Of a stretch of 64,000 nucleotides of DNA, positions 21,000 to 33,689 are shown piece by piece. Position numbers and translations under genes: made by a program. The notes under the pieces are model-generated. The model was not told the DNA's origin, did not search any database, and was given only the letters and a program-made list of their open reading frames with translations. Origin of the DNA: Uranotaenia lowii (Eukaryota > Arthropoda > Insecta > Diptera > Culicidae). The stretch lies in assembly GCF_029784155.1 (NCBI RefSeq), contig NC_073692.1:326697920-326761919 (forward strand), written 5' to 3'. The first letter of the stretch is position 1, and every line of letters begins with the position of its first letter.

Positions 21000-23644
21000 T
21001 AATGTTCAATTTTTAAGTTATGACAATGAACTTTTTGATTTTGCAAGACTTTCGTGCTTAATGAATATTTATGATGTTTTTTTTCCAGTTTGTACTGCAA
21101 ATTTTTTTTCAAATTCTGTTACGGTTTTTTTCTCAAACGTAGAAAGAAACAATAACTTCATATTTTTTTAGCTTATTTTAAATTTTTTGATTTTTATTTT
21201 TCTCAATTGATTTCTTTTTATTTTTCAAATCACTGGTTTGTGCTTTGATTTTTCCAGGTTTTTATGAAAAAAAAACACAATCGAACGCCCATGTATAAGG
21301 TCTTGGAAAAAAAATTGTCTTACTTTGCTCAGCCCGCATAAATGCGGGAAAATTTCAGCAATGACTTAACTTTTGTTTGAACTTAAGTTTGAAGATTTTG
21401 GAAAGGTTTAAGTTTCAAATATCATAACGTGCGAGGGATTGCATTTTTATGACAAGTTTCTGCCAAAGTTCAAGTTTCATATGTGATTTAATTTGTTTTT
21501 CTGTTATCAACTGATTCTTTAACAGCTTGTTCACGAATTAACTCTATTTTTGACCGCTTAAAGGTTGTTTATTACATCTAAATTTGTCTATAACTGCCAC
21601 TCAAAACACTGTGAATCGAAAACTTTTTTTTTCTGCACGCAAAACAACACACATAAGCCTATCCCCAATTTACGACGCTTTCAAGGTTGTTTCCGAACCG
21701 AAACTTTATCTTCTGCTTGCTGTAAAAACTTCTTCGTAAAACTAGAAATATGTTGTTTGGAAGGCTCGAAAACCGAAACCAACAGCAGCAGCTACTCAAT
21801 TTCGTCCGGGCTCTAGCACCAGGCAGGAATAGTTTGCCGAAAGCCACAAAATTGTTTGTTTTCTGGTTTACTTCTCTGGTGTGGTTACCTTAAAAATCGG
21901 GACACATCCGACAAACTAACTGAACTGGATGCTTGCTGCCGAATTTTCCTAACAAGTTAGTGCAGCACGCTCGGTTGAGCTTCAAGGCGGAAGTGGTGGA
22001 AAACCTTCATGATGGGCAACAGTCCCCGGAGGTTTGTGTTTTTGGGTTTTCGATAATTAAATTATTTTGCTGTACCGTTTTTAATGAGTTGCAGGGGCGG
22101 CTGAAACTTTTTGTGAAATAGTTAAGGGGGTTGATTTACAACTTCTAAACGATTTTTTTTCTCCAAAATTACTAATCAAAATGCAATATCAAAAAAGTAA
22201 TTGGGTATTCTGATAGACACAATTATAAATTTTTATCTATTTAAATTACTTATAACTGCGCCAATGAGTGTTCTGGTTAGTGTCTCCGAATTATGGCAAA
22301 TCGGCCCAGAGGCCCGGAGGTCGTAAAAATCTTCCGATGTCACGAAATGGCTCGGACCGGGGATGACTTTTCCATTGAGTAGAACCGTTCAAACACAAGC
22401 ACACAGACAGGCACATGACAAGGTTGATGGGGAACTAAATTTATGGAAATTTATTTAGCGAGAATAATAAAATGTTTTATGAGCTTTCGTGTGTTTTTGT
22501 CCTCGTGGAAAGCTGCTTGCTCGCCATTGTTGCTGTTAATGAGGCAGGATTGTGATTGATAAAAGCAATTTCCGACGAGAAATTTGTGACTTTCACTGCC
22601 CGGGTGCCGGCACTATCTGGTTGCAATCGCGTTGAATGGGCTATCAAACCCATTTGAAAGTGTCTTTTAGATTGACTTAAAATAAGCTACATTTTCACTA
22701 TCTTATGCTTAAAATTATTTTTAAATTATTGATTTCAATCTCCAAAAATGCACTGAAAGTTCCCCTTTAAGAATCGAATTTCACGCATCTTCTGATAACC
22801 TCCTGCTAGCAAACATCGGTCGCCCCCGTTTTTTTTCTGATTTTCTGGCACTGAGCAATTCCTCACTTGACAAGTCCTACCCCAAGGGCAACAGGTGAAC
22901 GAAATTATAATTTTCCATCTTTTCTTTTTCTATAGAGGGTTTTTTCCTCACAGCCGTCCCCAGCCCTCAGCAGAATCAGTTCAAAAGAGGGTGAACAGCA
23001 AAAGAAAACAACACATTCATCCCTTACTTCCCGCCGTCATTCTTGTCTGCTCCAGGAAAATCACCTGGGGACGGATTTTTCCTCTCGCTCTCTGGAGCCA
23101 CCCTTCAGCTAACATTCCAGGGGAAACCAAAAAAAAGCAATAGCTCCAGTTGCCGAAGAGCAAGTAGCGGCGGGATGTTGTCTCATCCTCATCGAAAAGC
23201 TCAGCTGGTAAGGAGAAGCAGTTGGAAGCTACCAAGAACCCTGGAGGATAACACTGCTGAGGGGTAGCAAACAGTTCAGCAGAGGGAAACCGAAGAACTG
23301 ATGCGTTAACGGTGATGATGATTTTTCTACCACTTGGAGGCACTCCCGAAGCTACCAACTGGATTTTGTTCCTGTTTTGTGAGGTGCTTTAAAACAGTGT
23401 TTCTCAATGTGTGATCAATCTTTGAAAGGCCACCTTCTTCAAAGCTAAGGATTTTATGGTAAATGGTCTTTCGACAGTATTATTCGAACACTAGGCAAGC
23501 AGGAACATGAAATTATAGAATATCAGAGAATTTCCATATTTAAAACTATTTAGGCGCTGAGAGAGAAAAAAATATGAACTTGAGTAAATTTTAAAAGAGG
23601 ATGTTGTTTTCTTCCATTTCAAAATCGATAGTTAACAACGCAAA
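21000..23644. other. Unique-looking DNA, no gene recognised
   Basis: The first part is T-rich. The section 21560-23380 is GC-richer and looks single-copy, with open frames up to 113 codons (23017-23358, minus) that match nothing I know. No SINE, MITE or transposase fragment was seen. Confidence 0.45.
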
Positions 23645-23960
23645 GCATGGATCACGCAAAATCTGGACGCATTAAAACGGGTCTACCTTGAAGCTTTGTA
23701 AACGAAATAAAAATGTTTTGTAATCAAAATGTAGGGTTTTTATTGCACTTCAAAGGAAAAATAAAAAAAATATTTCGATGTTGTTTTGATGAAATTTTCG
23801 TCTGGAACCACTCATCATAGTTTGGACACCATATTCACTGACCTCAGCGGCCATTTTGTTCCACAATCTCTTCATCTCTGTTGCATCCCGAGTCGTCCTA
23901 CCATTTTTCTTCATCAACCCTATATTGATTACTCGTTGCAATACTAAAATTGGAAACCAC
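23645..23960 (-). pseudogene. Tc1/mariner-type transposase tail fragment
   Basis: The minus-strand frame at 23750-23941 reads KKNGRTTRDATEMKRLWNKM followed by VQTMMSGSRRKFHQN. This resembles the extreme C-terminus of Tc1/mariner transposases, where a WNKM-type helix precedes a basic tail. Nothing upstream resembles the catalytic core, so only a scrap remains. GGATCACGCAAAATCTGGAC at 23650 could be its degraded terminal repeat, echoing the GATACGGTCAAAATTTGGTC motif near 6192. Confidence 0.5.
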
Positions 23961-24381
23961 TTCTTTTAAGGCTAGTTCTGAATTTTCTGAATGTTTATAC
24001 TGAAATGCGATGACTTAAAAGTTAAATAATTTGCAAATGGTTTAATTATCGTAACCTCTTCCCATTTTTGCTTTTCTATCTTTAAAAACAATCTTTTTCT
24101 AAAGATTTGAATATAGGACATACAAATTATGAAAAATGTTGCACTAAGGCAATTTTGAAGAATGTTTCTCGAAACAAGTTTTTGATCACTTCTACATTTT
24201 TTGCTATGAATTAAACTTTTATAAAAACTTCATCAGAGTGATACGGTACGTAAACATTTTCAACAGAAAATTTAAATAACATTTTAAATATCAAGTTAAT
24301 AAATTGCAGGATGTATATAAAACACTTTATATCTGAATATTTTCATAAATATAAACCCCCATTGATTTTTAATAGTTTATT

Positions 24382-24557
24382 TATAGTTGTTTTACCATCT
24401 TTATGGCATTCGTGGCTTTATATCAACGTTGCAGTAGGCGGATTGTTATTGAAAAACTTGTCCGGTACAACTGTGTTCGATGTTTACTCTTAGGCTTGAA
24501 CTTGCAGACATCGGTTCAAGCGGCAACTGACTTGCCAACTGAGCTATGTCACAAGCC
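24382..24557 (-). mobile_element. tRNA-derived SINE, family S1, copy 1
   Basis: The minus strand reads GGCTTGTGACATAGCTCAGT, a tRNA-like A box, then a B-box-like region (CAAGTTCAAGCC) and a body ending with GATGGTAAAACAACTATA. It matches the other S1 copies at 27485, 33690, 41050 and 48307. The copy is diverged and no clear TSD is seen. Confidence 0.8.
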
Positions 24558-24884
24558 GGATACTCGGCTTGACAAAATTCTTATTGTAGACTACCACAGA
24601 TTACATTGAAAAAGCCCGGATTTTGCCGAATTTATTCACTTCATTTGCCACATCCATAAAAAAAACAAATTCTGCTGTTAAATTTATCAATTCATGCGTC
24701 TAAAACCAAAAAAAATTAAGCAAGTTTCATAAAAATAATCATATAATGTTTTTTGAAAGCCTAAAATATGTTTAAAAATCTGCTGGTGAATTTTAATGAA
24801 AAAAAAAATTCAAGTTTTTTGCCCGGATTTTTGTTCGACCAATTTGAAAACAACTGCCCGGGTTTTGCTAAGTATTCCAATACA

Positions 24885-25285
24885 GAGGGTCATTGACTGA
24901 ACATTTTGGGTAGAATCGCGAAAAATACAGGAAAGTCCCAGTGGGAGACCCAAATCGTATGGTAAATCGTTCATGGAGTCCTAGAGGATCTGGTGGTGAG
25001 TCAAATCATTCCAAATTTTCACTATTCATGAAGTGATGATGAATGATTCGATGAAAGTAGGGAATGTTAGAGGTTTTATCAAGCGCAAACCTAAAATTTC
25101 GATTGGGGAAGTGACAAAAAAATTGTTTGCATGACTTGTCTAACTGACTCATAAACAGGTTTGACTTCATTTCTTCAAGGTAAAAAAGCTGCCCGCCGTT
25201 AAAAAAAAAAACAAAATACGGTTGTCAAATCGTGCGCAAAATATTGGAACCGCTAGCAGGGAGATATTTTTTAAAAATACATATT
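24885..25285 (+). repeat. Dispersed repeat family R1, copy 2
   Basis: This is an inverted relative of 3150-3580 with shared anchors GATTGGGGAAGTGACAA, AAAATACGGTTG and GCGCAAAATATTGG. No coding capacity. Confidence 0.6.
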
Positions 25286-25619
25286 GGGCAGCGAAACGAA
25301 CTCTTTAGCGAGCATTTGGCAAGTTTAAGATGAAACATTTACATTGGTTCTACTAATTTGTTTTCTGTTTTGGATGGATCTCGAAAGGTGCAATAACTCT
25401 AAAACAGATATGGAGTGATAACAAGCCAATACATTGTTTTTTTGCCGAAGGAGAACAATCTGCTAAATTTTCCAAAACTTCGATCAAATTAAAATTTTTT
25501 GAGAAGTTTTGAAACTCAAACTTCTGAAAACAGAAATAAAAAATAATCAAAAGTAGCCTTGATTTGGAAAAAGGTTGTTCATAGTATTCATTTGGGCACG
25601 TGTTAACCAAAAACTAACA

Positions 25620-25800
25620 CAGTGACAGAACGTCACAAAAATTTGCACATTCCATTACTAGGCAGTTTCACTAAAAATTTCATCAGTTTCCACAGATGCA
25701 TTCAAAAGTTAGTGACAAAACAAAGTGTTGCAATTTTTCGAATATACTCCTTATACAACTTATACTCCTTATACAACACTTTCAATAACTCAAATATACT
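25620..25800 (+). repeat. Dispersed repeat family R2, copy 2
   Basis: This is a relative of 3625-3800. It includes a small local duplication of CTTATACAACTTATACTCC-like units near 25750. Confidence 0.5.
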
Positions 25801-26104
25801 TAATTTGTAGTCGTTTCTGAGACAGATAATGACAAATTTTGATATTTTAGGGCTTAGATTTCTCCCTTGTTCTTAATTTGTTAAAGAGTGCCTACATTAT
25901 TTTTTTCCCTGCGGAACTGATTTTGACTTCATTTACGTTAAAATGTGAAGCACGTATACAATTTTCTACAAAATTTTTGTACCGGCCGTTACTGAATTAA
26001 AAAAGAATACTTCAATTCATTTGAATTCTTTGAATTGATATTCTTAATGAGGAAAAATATACAGTGATTTGAAAATTTTTATTGCAAGCCTTATTTTGTT
26101 GCGT

Positions 26105-26620
26105 ACTGTAAGTCAAATCTGGTCAGGTTTACTAGATATTGTAAAAAAAATTCCCAAATTTGGCCCGACTTTTTTCACATTATTTGCAAAATCAAAAGAA
26201 AAATTTGAGTTACTCTTAAAAAGTTTTTCTTTTTGTGTCCAAACACGATTTTTCAGAGATAATTAAAAAATAAATATCAACTTGTTTAATCCAAAGCAAC
26301 GGTTTGAACGTTGCTGATATAATTGGATGAAAAATTTAATTTTTAAGTTATTTTCTTTAACTTTTTTTGTTATTTTTGGAACGATGCCTATATGTTGATT
26401 AAATTTGCCTTTATTCCTAATTTTTCAAAAAATCACCCTGAACTGCCCTGCCTTCCGAATACGTGTTGCAGAAAGAATGGTATTCTTAAGGTTAAGGATC
26501 AACGTCCATTTTGTCTACTATTTTGGTTAAATTCGACATTCATCTTATTCGATATCAAATATGCAATTTCAAATTTCTTGGTATTTGATTCGACATGTTA
26601 TGTTCCTGATTTCACTTGAA
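26105..26620 (+). repeat. Dispersed repeat family R3, copy 1
   Basis: Blocks of this stretch recur in the same order at 44680-45110. They are a TTTTT...GATTTTT(C/T) segment, GGTTTGAACGTTGCTG versus GATTTGAACACTGCTG, TTTTTCAAAAAATC, and CTTAAGGTTAAGGATCAACG versus CTTAAGGGTAAAGATCATCG. The copies are strongly diverged. The class is unknown. Confidence 0.5.
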
Positions 26621-27197
26621 TGTATATTCTTTTCAACAAGGGATCTGAAGTCCGTTCAGTGAATTGTAATATTTTCAAAATCATACGATCTTTCTATAAA
26701 GCGCGCTGAGTAAAATTGAACTTTTGAAATCTAGGATATAAGAAAAAAAGGGTGGACAAAAGAAAATCCAAAAAACGCAAAATTTAGGTGCAGCTCGGAA
26801 CTTCATCTTACCAATTCAACAGCTTATCAAGTACCTGTGCCAGGTGCTAAACGAGGGTTGTTGCCATGGTATTTTTGCGGCGTTCAAAACTAAAAAAACA
26901 CAAAAGTGAAACCCCTTAAACGCAGCTCTATAAGAAAACAGAATAAAGCGATCGCATTCCAGCAAGGCCTACTAGGAGCTGTTGTTTAGACATCATCATT
27001 TAAACTAGATAATTTTAAATGAAAATTCTCATCAAACTTCTGAAATTAGAAAAATTATGACAATTCCTAATGTTGAACTTAACGTACCAATTTTTTTTTA
27101 ATTTGAATATGAGAAAAGAAAGAATGAGGCAAAATCCATTTACTGCAAAAAGTAAAAAAAAAATTCTTTAAATTTTTTAAAACGTTTCGAGTCGGAA

Positions 27198-28217
27198 TTT
27201 TTTATTATTATTTGACAGGTTTGCGCCGGGTGTCTTTAGATTTTCCCCAAAATTGAAAAATTCATTAATTCTTAGACTTATACCACATTTATTTGTTCAT
27301 ATTTTTGAAATTTTTATCTTTCGAGTTGAACTTGATTTGATTTTTTTGTAGATAAAATAAATCCGTATTTCCAGGCTAAACAACTCTGTTATTTTTCAAC
27401 GGACACAATAAAATAGCGCATCAAAACGCATTGAAATTTCATCATGTTTTCAAATCCAATATTAAAAAAAAATTTTTTTTTTTTGTTTCGATTATAGTCG
27501 TTTTACCATCTTTATGGCATTCGCGACTTTATCAACGGTGCAGTTGGCGGATCGTTATTGAAAAACTTATCCGGTACAACTGTGTTCGATGTTTGCTCTT
27601 GGGCTCGAACTCGCGGACATCGGCTCAGGAGACAACAGACTTGCCAACTAAGCTATATCACAAGCCCTGTAAAAAAAAAAATAGTAATGACCTGTAACAA
27701 GAAATATTGTGAATAAGCTTTAAATGGTGTTTAAAAGTACCGTCTTTATCACCGAATATTCTGAGCACTTCAACGAAAAAAATGACAGCAAAAAGTGTAA
27801 AACTGGTATTGACCTGATGCTTAACCTAAGTTGAATTTCACATTGGGTCATAAAATGAATTTTTTTGCAGAACATTCGTGGATACAGATGGCACTTTAAG
27901 ACACCATTTAAAGCTTATTAACAATGTTTTATGATAAAGGTCATAATTTAATTTTTTTTTTAAATATTTAATTTGAAAATCTGATGGAATGCTTTAGCAT
28001 TTTGGTTTTGCTATTTCATGATGTCCGCTGAAAAATAACAGAGTTATGTAGCTTTTAAATATATTTTTTTATTTACAAAAGAATATAACCGAATCTAACT
28101 CGTCTTTTAAAATATTTAGATATCTGAAAAATGATGTAATTCAAAGTCGTAAAAATGAACCCAATTTTCAATTTTGGGGATGAAGACCCCTGGCACAAAT
28201 TTTCAGGTAATAAAAAA
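27198..28217. repeat. Imperfect 1-kb palindrome (foldback element)
   Basis: The left arm 27198-27764 (minus a SINE at 27485-27667) and the right arm 27867-28217 are reverse complements at moderate identity around a spacer of about 100 bp. Landmark pairs are CTTTAAATGGTGT (27720) with ACACCATTTAAAG (27900), and AACTCTGTTATTTTTCA (27380) with TGAAAAATAACAGAGTT (28030). No open frame occupies the arms. Confidence 0.75.
27485..27667 (-). mobile_element. tRNA-derived SINE, family S1, copy 2
   Basis: The minus strand starts GGGCTTGTGATATAGCTTAG and contains the B-box-like GCGAGTTCGAGCCC. It ends with GATGGTAAAACGACTATAATCGAAAC. It is nearly full length (183 bp) and lies in the left arm of the palindrome; the right arm lacks it. 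Confidence 0.88.
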
Positions 28218-28651
28218 AAAACCCCAGTACTGTGAAACTTTTTATGGAAAAAAAACCCAAAATATTTTTTAAAACTGTCTTATTTCTAAACATTTTAAAG
28301 CCGTTAAGTATTCGATTTTTTTTTATTTTTGATAATTTACAGACGAGAGTAAGAAAAAAATAAATAATAAATATTTTACTAAGGAATTTCAAATATACAA
28401 CTGTCAGAAATAAATTTTTTAAAACAATTTTATTTTTCATTGATTATTTTTTAAGATAAGTCTTTACCTTCAGATTGTGTTTTACTAGTTTCAAGCAAAA
28501 GCTCACTTACAGAAACTTAATAACGAAAAAAATTACAAAATTCAAATAATTTTCCATCAAATATTAGAAAAATTAGAATAACCATCATATTTAAATTACT
28601 CACTTGAAAATTAAGGTCATTTTAATATTTATGATTAATTTTTGAAAAATT
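28218..28651. other. AT-rich DNA, no gene recognised
   Basis: Very AT-rich sequence runs up to the assembly gap. The 90-codon minus-strand frame at 28168-28440 is low-complexity. Confidence 0.5.
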
Positions 28652-29151
28652 NNNNNNNNNNNNNNNNNNNNNNNNNNNNNNNNNNNNNNNNNNNNNNNNN
28701 NNNNNNNNNNNNNNNNNNNNNNNNNNNNNNNNNNNNNNNNNNNNNNNNNNNNNNNNNNNNNNNNNNNNNNNNNNNNNNNNNNNNNNNNNNNNNNNNNNNN
28801 NNNNNNNNNNNNNNNNNNNNNNNNNNNNNNNNNNNNNNNNNNNNNNNNNNNNNNNNNNNNNNNNNNNNNNNNNNNNNNNNNNNNNNNNNNNNNNNNNNNN
28901 NNNNNNNNNNNNNNNNNNNNNNNNNNNNNNNNNNNNNNNNNNNNNNNNNNNNNNNNNNNNNNNNNNNNNNNNNNNNNNNNNNNNNNNNNNNNNNNNNNNN
29001 NNNNNNNNNNNNNNNNNNNNNNNNNNNNNNNNNNNNNNNNNNNNNNNNNNNNNNNNNNNNNNNNNNNNNNNNNNNNNNNNNNNNNNNNNNNNNNNNNNNN
29101 NNNNNNNNNNNNNNNNNNNNNNNNNNNNNNNNNNNNNNNNNNNNNNNNNNN
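28652..29151. other. Assembly gap of 500 N
   Basis: Exactly 500 undetermined bases; the true size is unknown. Confidence 0.99.
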
Positions 29152-30109
29152 TAAGTTTATCGAAGGTTATTGATCCTTCTTGTTCTGGAAGAAGGACAGT
29201 TCTGACATTTGTACAAAAAAATCAATTTAAGCTCACTTCTAGCTTTTCTGAATACTTTATCAAAATACATAGTGCTTTATTAAAACAACAGTAATAAAAT
29301 TAATTGACATTTCTCGACCAGGAAGCAAATATAGGACATCGGACGACATCTTCAAATTCAAGATGGTGACTTTTGCTTAGCTTTTCATTGCTAAAAGGGA
29401 AAAAGGTGATTTTCATTGTCTGTCGTCATCTTTATACTACGCTAAATGCTGAGAATGATCGTAAGTGGAATGAAAACCCTTGTTACAAACTTTACATGAC
29501 TACAGATTTGGTTACGTTTATTTTTTTTTAAGTGATTTTTGGTCTAGTTTACTGTATGTTTTTAATTGAGCTGATATTTTTTGTCATTTTCATAACTAGA
29601 AAAAAGTGCGAATGAAGTGTGGCATTTTGACTGTTCCCAGAAAGGTCAGAAGGTACCTACATGATAGATAGAACTCGATAATATGCGTTTATTTTTCGGT
29701 TTCTGGTTTGTAGTCGTAGTTGTCGTAGACTCAAGAAGAGCATTCAAAAACTGTGTTTTGTTTTGATTACCTTTTATTTACACTTATGAATAACAATACT
29801 TTCGCTTTCGCCGCATCAGCAATATTCCAATGTTTCACATGTCTTCTGTTTGGTTGGAATGACATTGACAGGAAATCGAAAATTCCTATCGGATCATTTC
29901 ATCTCCTTTGTTTATCATATAGTCTCTTTAGGGTGAAAGGGCCAATAAATAGAAGTTAAATTTTGATGTCCAAAGCCATCTTTAAATCCATGATGGCAGC
30001 TTCCGCTAGACTTGAAAATGCAGTAATTAATTGAAAATTGCAAGTTGAGTGAAAAGGTCCAAAAAGTAGATGAATAATGGCTCTCTGACAAATTGAACAA
30101 ATATGTAAA
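29152..30109. other. No gene recognised
   Basis: Short frames only. Two diverged ATCTTCAAATTCAAGATGG-like motifs near 29349 and 29972 hint at an old duplication. Confidence 0.45.
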
Positions 30110-30384
30110 AATCTGAAAAAGGCACCGACAAAAACTTACCAAAAAATTACCATTGTTTTGAAAATATGACAAAAATATTACAAAACTGAGCAAAGATATG
30201 AAAAACTTTTACTAAGTTTGACAATCAATTGACAAAAATCTGAAAGAACTATGACAAAATTATGGCGAACGAAGAAGTGACAAATGTCAAAACTATAATT
30301 ATAATACGGCAAAAGTACTGAAAAAAATTTGTCAAAAATATGAAAAATATAACAAAATTTTGACAAAAATATGAAAAAAATGTA
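30110..30384. repeat. Degenerate TGACAAAAAT-type repeat tract, part 1
   Basis: Irregular units such as TGACAAAAATATGAAAAA recur with variable spacing. The tract continues at 31289-31471, 33412-33689 and 33893-33990. The blocks are parts of one tract separated by later insertions. The core word is the same as in the 9-bp satellite at 17486. Confidence 0.65.
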
Positions 30385-31288
30385 GGGGAGAGTGGGGTAT
30401 CGTGGGCCATGGGGAAACGTGGGCCACTTTTAATATCTCAGATGTGTGTTGAGATAAAAATCTCAAACCAACTGTCATCGTCGTCGCTTTGCGTGAGCAT
30501 ATATTCCTATATGTTGTTGACTGAAATTCGCATCATATGCTTCGTTTAATTATCAAGCTAAAAAAAGTTAGAAAAACTTACTTACATAATTAAAAAACAC
30601 CCGCTAATTTCATCGATGGGGAACCTAAAGTGCATAACAAAAATATGCTCATACGCTTATGATCTTAGTTTTGTCATGATCTTTCACATCGAAAAGAAAT
30701 TTTTGATGAAACATCAATAAGTCACACAAACGCAACCAATTTGCAAATCATAGCTTGTGGGGAATCGTGGGCCACACATCTTGAATCACCTATATTTTTA
30801 TGTTTTTATACACATTCAGAACATAAATTAAGTTATAACTATATGTAAAATTTCTTATGGAAATTAAACAGTTATGAAAAATATTTTGTCCATCCTATAT
30901 AAGGAATTTTGCCAAAACGTTCGCGAGCCAGGTTTTGGGATCTATGCGATCATACACAGTTCTCTTTTTTATTTCATCATCTGAAATTGCTTTAAAATAA
31001 CGAATTAAATTAAGAAATCATAGTTTTGGGTCAACTCATAAACTTAGCATGTTATTTGGTCAATTTGGATTTGGTGGCCCACGATTCCCCACCATTTTTC
31101 AAAATTAAAAAAATATTGCTTTTTTCAAACAGTCAGAATTTGGGGAAAATGACTTATTAAAAAAAAAATACCTTATGATACCTTGAAAATGTTGAAAACC
31201 ATACCTTTTTTTATTTTTATTCTTTCTTTTATAATGAAGAAGTTATGGAACATCTAAAAAAAGTGGCCCATGATTCTCCACTCTCCCA
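30385..31288. mobile_element. TA-flanked MITE, GGGGAGAGTGGGG type
   Basis: The left end GGGGAGAGTGGGGTATCGTG and the right end, in reverse complement GGGAGAGTGGAGAATCATG, form imperfect terminal inverted repeats next to TA dinucleotides (30383-30384 and 31289-31290). The word GTGGGCC or its complement recurs inside. The element is 904 bp with no transposase. TA flanks fit Tc1/mariner-type mobilisation; that is inference. Confidence 0.75.
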
Positions 31289-31471
31289 TATAAAATTCCA
31301 CAAAAATTGCAAAATATTTACAAATACGACATAATAATAATCAAAAAATTTACAATAGAACCTTAAAAAATTGACAAACATGATAAAACCATGAAAAAAT
31401 TATGCCAATGGTGGTAAAAATATTGCAAAAATATGACATTAAAATGACAAAAAAAGACTTATGTGCTAGAT
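31289..31471. repeat. Degenerate TGACAAAAAT-type repeat tract, part 2
   Basis: The irregular repeat resumes between the MITE and the hAT element. Its last eight bases (31464-31471, TGCTAGAT) are the left target duplication of the hAT element. Confidence 0.6.
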
Positions 31472-33411
31472 CAGGGGTTTTCAGGTCATTTGCTCGGCGG
31501 AGCACTTTTCAAAACCAAAAATTTTGGCGGAGCACTACATTTTCAAAGAATGAAAAACCCGAGTTTTGAAAACTTGATAGTATTTATCATTTAAATGAGA
31601 TGTGTCTTGTCATCGTAGTCTATAAAATCAGTCATAAATGACTACTCTTTGAATTGTCTTGTTTTTATTAACAAAATATGTGTCTTCAAAAATGAATGAT
31701 TTCAATAGAAAAAATACGCTTTCTTCGATTTTTCAAGCTGTAACAAGTTTGATTAAATTTGTGTCAGTTGTAGCCTGATGTCTGGTTCTGCGTTTACTCG
31801 GGATCGGTATTTTGTCTTCGTTGCGATATATGTGGAAAATCCAGACTCACATAGATAAGTTATGGAAAACGGCAGAAGAATAAGTTTTGCTTTATCGGAC
31901 AAAATTTGAAAAAAAATGTCGGTTGACACCAATACCCCTCCAACGACTTTTTGGATACGAATTTTTCCTGAAGCTCCGATGTCATATCTACCAAGCATTC
32001 ATATTCTTGCGATGTTAATGATTCTGGTTTCTTTGACATAAAAATATGTTGTTCCACGCATTTAAAGTCTTCGATCTTTTTATTATTTTATGATATTATT
32101 CGAGGAGTTTTCCTGGAAGTTGTCAACAAATCCTGCGGCAAAACATTGTAATTGTAATTGTAAATGACTTCACTAGACACGTGGCGCCTGTTAGCTTAAG
32201 TTTCAGCAAGGAAAAAAATCCAACGAAAAGCGTTGTGATTGTCATAATTCGCCCAGGTCGCCCAGGTTGTCCAGGTCGCGCTTTTTGAGCGATTCTGCCC
32301 AAAATTTTATTTTTCTCTTGATAGTCATGATTTTGCCGTTTTAATCGAAGATTGTTCTTCCTTTACCTTGCATTGAAAGACTGAAGCCATTCTCAATTCA
32401 AACAGGCGAGACAACGCAATTCTACGAGATAACCAGTGATCTTCGGTAGGCTAACCATCTCTTCGCACAGCGCCGTGAATAACCCTGAATTTTTCGGTCG
32501 TCCAAGACTTTCTTCAAAGATGACCATTGTTTCTTCATAGCGAGTGCATGTCGATGAAGGATGTAATGACTACCACCGCAACTTTTCGTCTTTTCTTTGA
32601 TCTTGGCAACGACTCCAGTAGTATTTCCAACTATAGCTTTTGCACTGCCATACAAACATGAATGCAATTTCCCCATGGAATATTGTTGTCCGTAACATAA
32701 TCATCAATAATTTAGCTTGAAAATTTCAGCCCTCGACGTGGAAGTTGGCAACGGTTTGCAAAGGAGCAAATCTTCTTCGAAACATTCAGAACCTTGATAG
32801 CGAACAAATATCATCAAAATTGCTAGTCCTGCTACATCTGTGGATTCGTCAAGCTGCATGTCGAATTTTTAAGTGCTCAATCGCTTTCAACATCTTCAGC
32901 CATGTAACAAATTCGCCGAGAAACCGTGTTGTCAGACATGGGAATCGAATTTACCAATTCCACTGTTTCATTATCAACCTTGATACGGACGACTTCTTGA
33001 AAACAAGGTTTGATTAAGTTTTCAGCAATAGTATGCGCTTCTCCAGCTTTTCCAATCGGTAGCTCGCCAAGTACGGTGCAAGAACAACCTTTTCATTGAG
33101 TGCATTCAGTACATTCAGTTCTGCAACACAACGTTGTTCGATCAAAGCTGTGCACTTTGACAATCCACCATTCTTTGCCAACATCCCTGCAGGGATTTAG
33201 CCGCCAGTAAAAACCAAGTAAACAAAATTTATTCGTTCGTACTGTAAGCCCTGTGATTTTTTTTTCTCATGTTACGATGAAAACTAAACGATAAAAAAAT
33301 ATCAAAGTTTTTCAAAGTGTGTTTATGATTTTCGTTGCGTACGTCGCGGAGCACTTTCAAAAGCTTCGCGGAGCACCAAGTGCTCCGCGGAGCACGATCT
33401 GAAAACCCCTG
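31472..33411 (-). mobile_element. hAT element with 8-bp TSD
   Basis: The 1,940-bp element starts CAGGGGTTTTCAGGTCAT and ends, in reverse complement, CAGGGGTTTTCAGATCG. It is flanked by perfect TGCTAGAT duplications (31464-31471 and 33412-33419). Just inside the ends are GCGGAGCAC motifs in both orientations. The 8-bp duplication with TA in the middle fits hAT elements of the Buster type. The interior carries a broken transposase on the minus strand. Confidence 0.93.
31750..33230 (-). pseudogene. Broken hAT transposase (ZBED5/SCAND3-like)
   Basis: Minus-strand fragments in different frames line up in order with the family. The pieces are a segment ending SIPMSDNTVSRRICYMAEDV, then MQLDESTDVAGLAILMIFVR and LLLCKPLPTST (around 32800-32900). 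Next come GNTTGVVAKIKE and HYILHRHALAMKK (32560-32640), and finally ITYLCESGFSTYIATKTKYR near 31800, the C-terminal dimerisation region. Stops and frameshifts separate the pieces and the N-terminal BED finger is not seen. The element cannot encode its own transposase. Confidence 0.88.
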
Positions 33412-33689
33412 TGCTAGATTATTTCAATATTCTGACAAAAAAAAAAGACTAAATAAGGACAAAAATCTGACAAAATAATAAAGAATGAGATAGAATATAA
33501 CTATATTCTGACAAAAAAAATGACTGAATGATTACAAATACGACAGCAGTATGACAAAATTTTTACAAAATTTGACAAAAACCCGAGAAATATAATGAAA
33601 AAATTTATAACAAAAATATAACATATATGATTAAAATTTGACGAAATATGACCAAATTATGATTTAGACAAATTAGAACAAAACTATAA
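33412..33689. repeat. Degenerate TGACAAAAAT-type repeat tract, part 3
   Basis: It begins with the right TSD of the hAT element (33412-33419) and continues as irregular TGACAAAA-like units. Confidence 0.6.

Noticed and set aside
29340..30020. Old duplication around two AGATGG/GATGGCAGC motifs
   Set aside because: Similarity is limited to about 40 bp and is too weak by eye.
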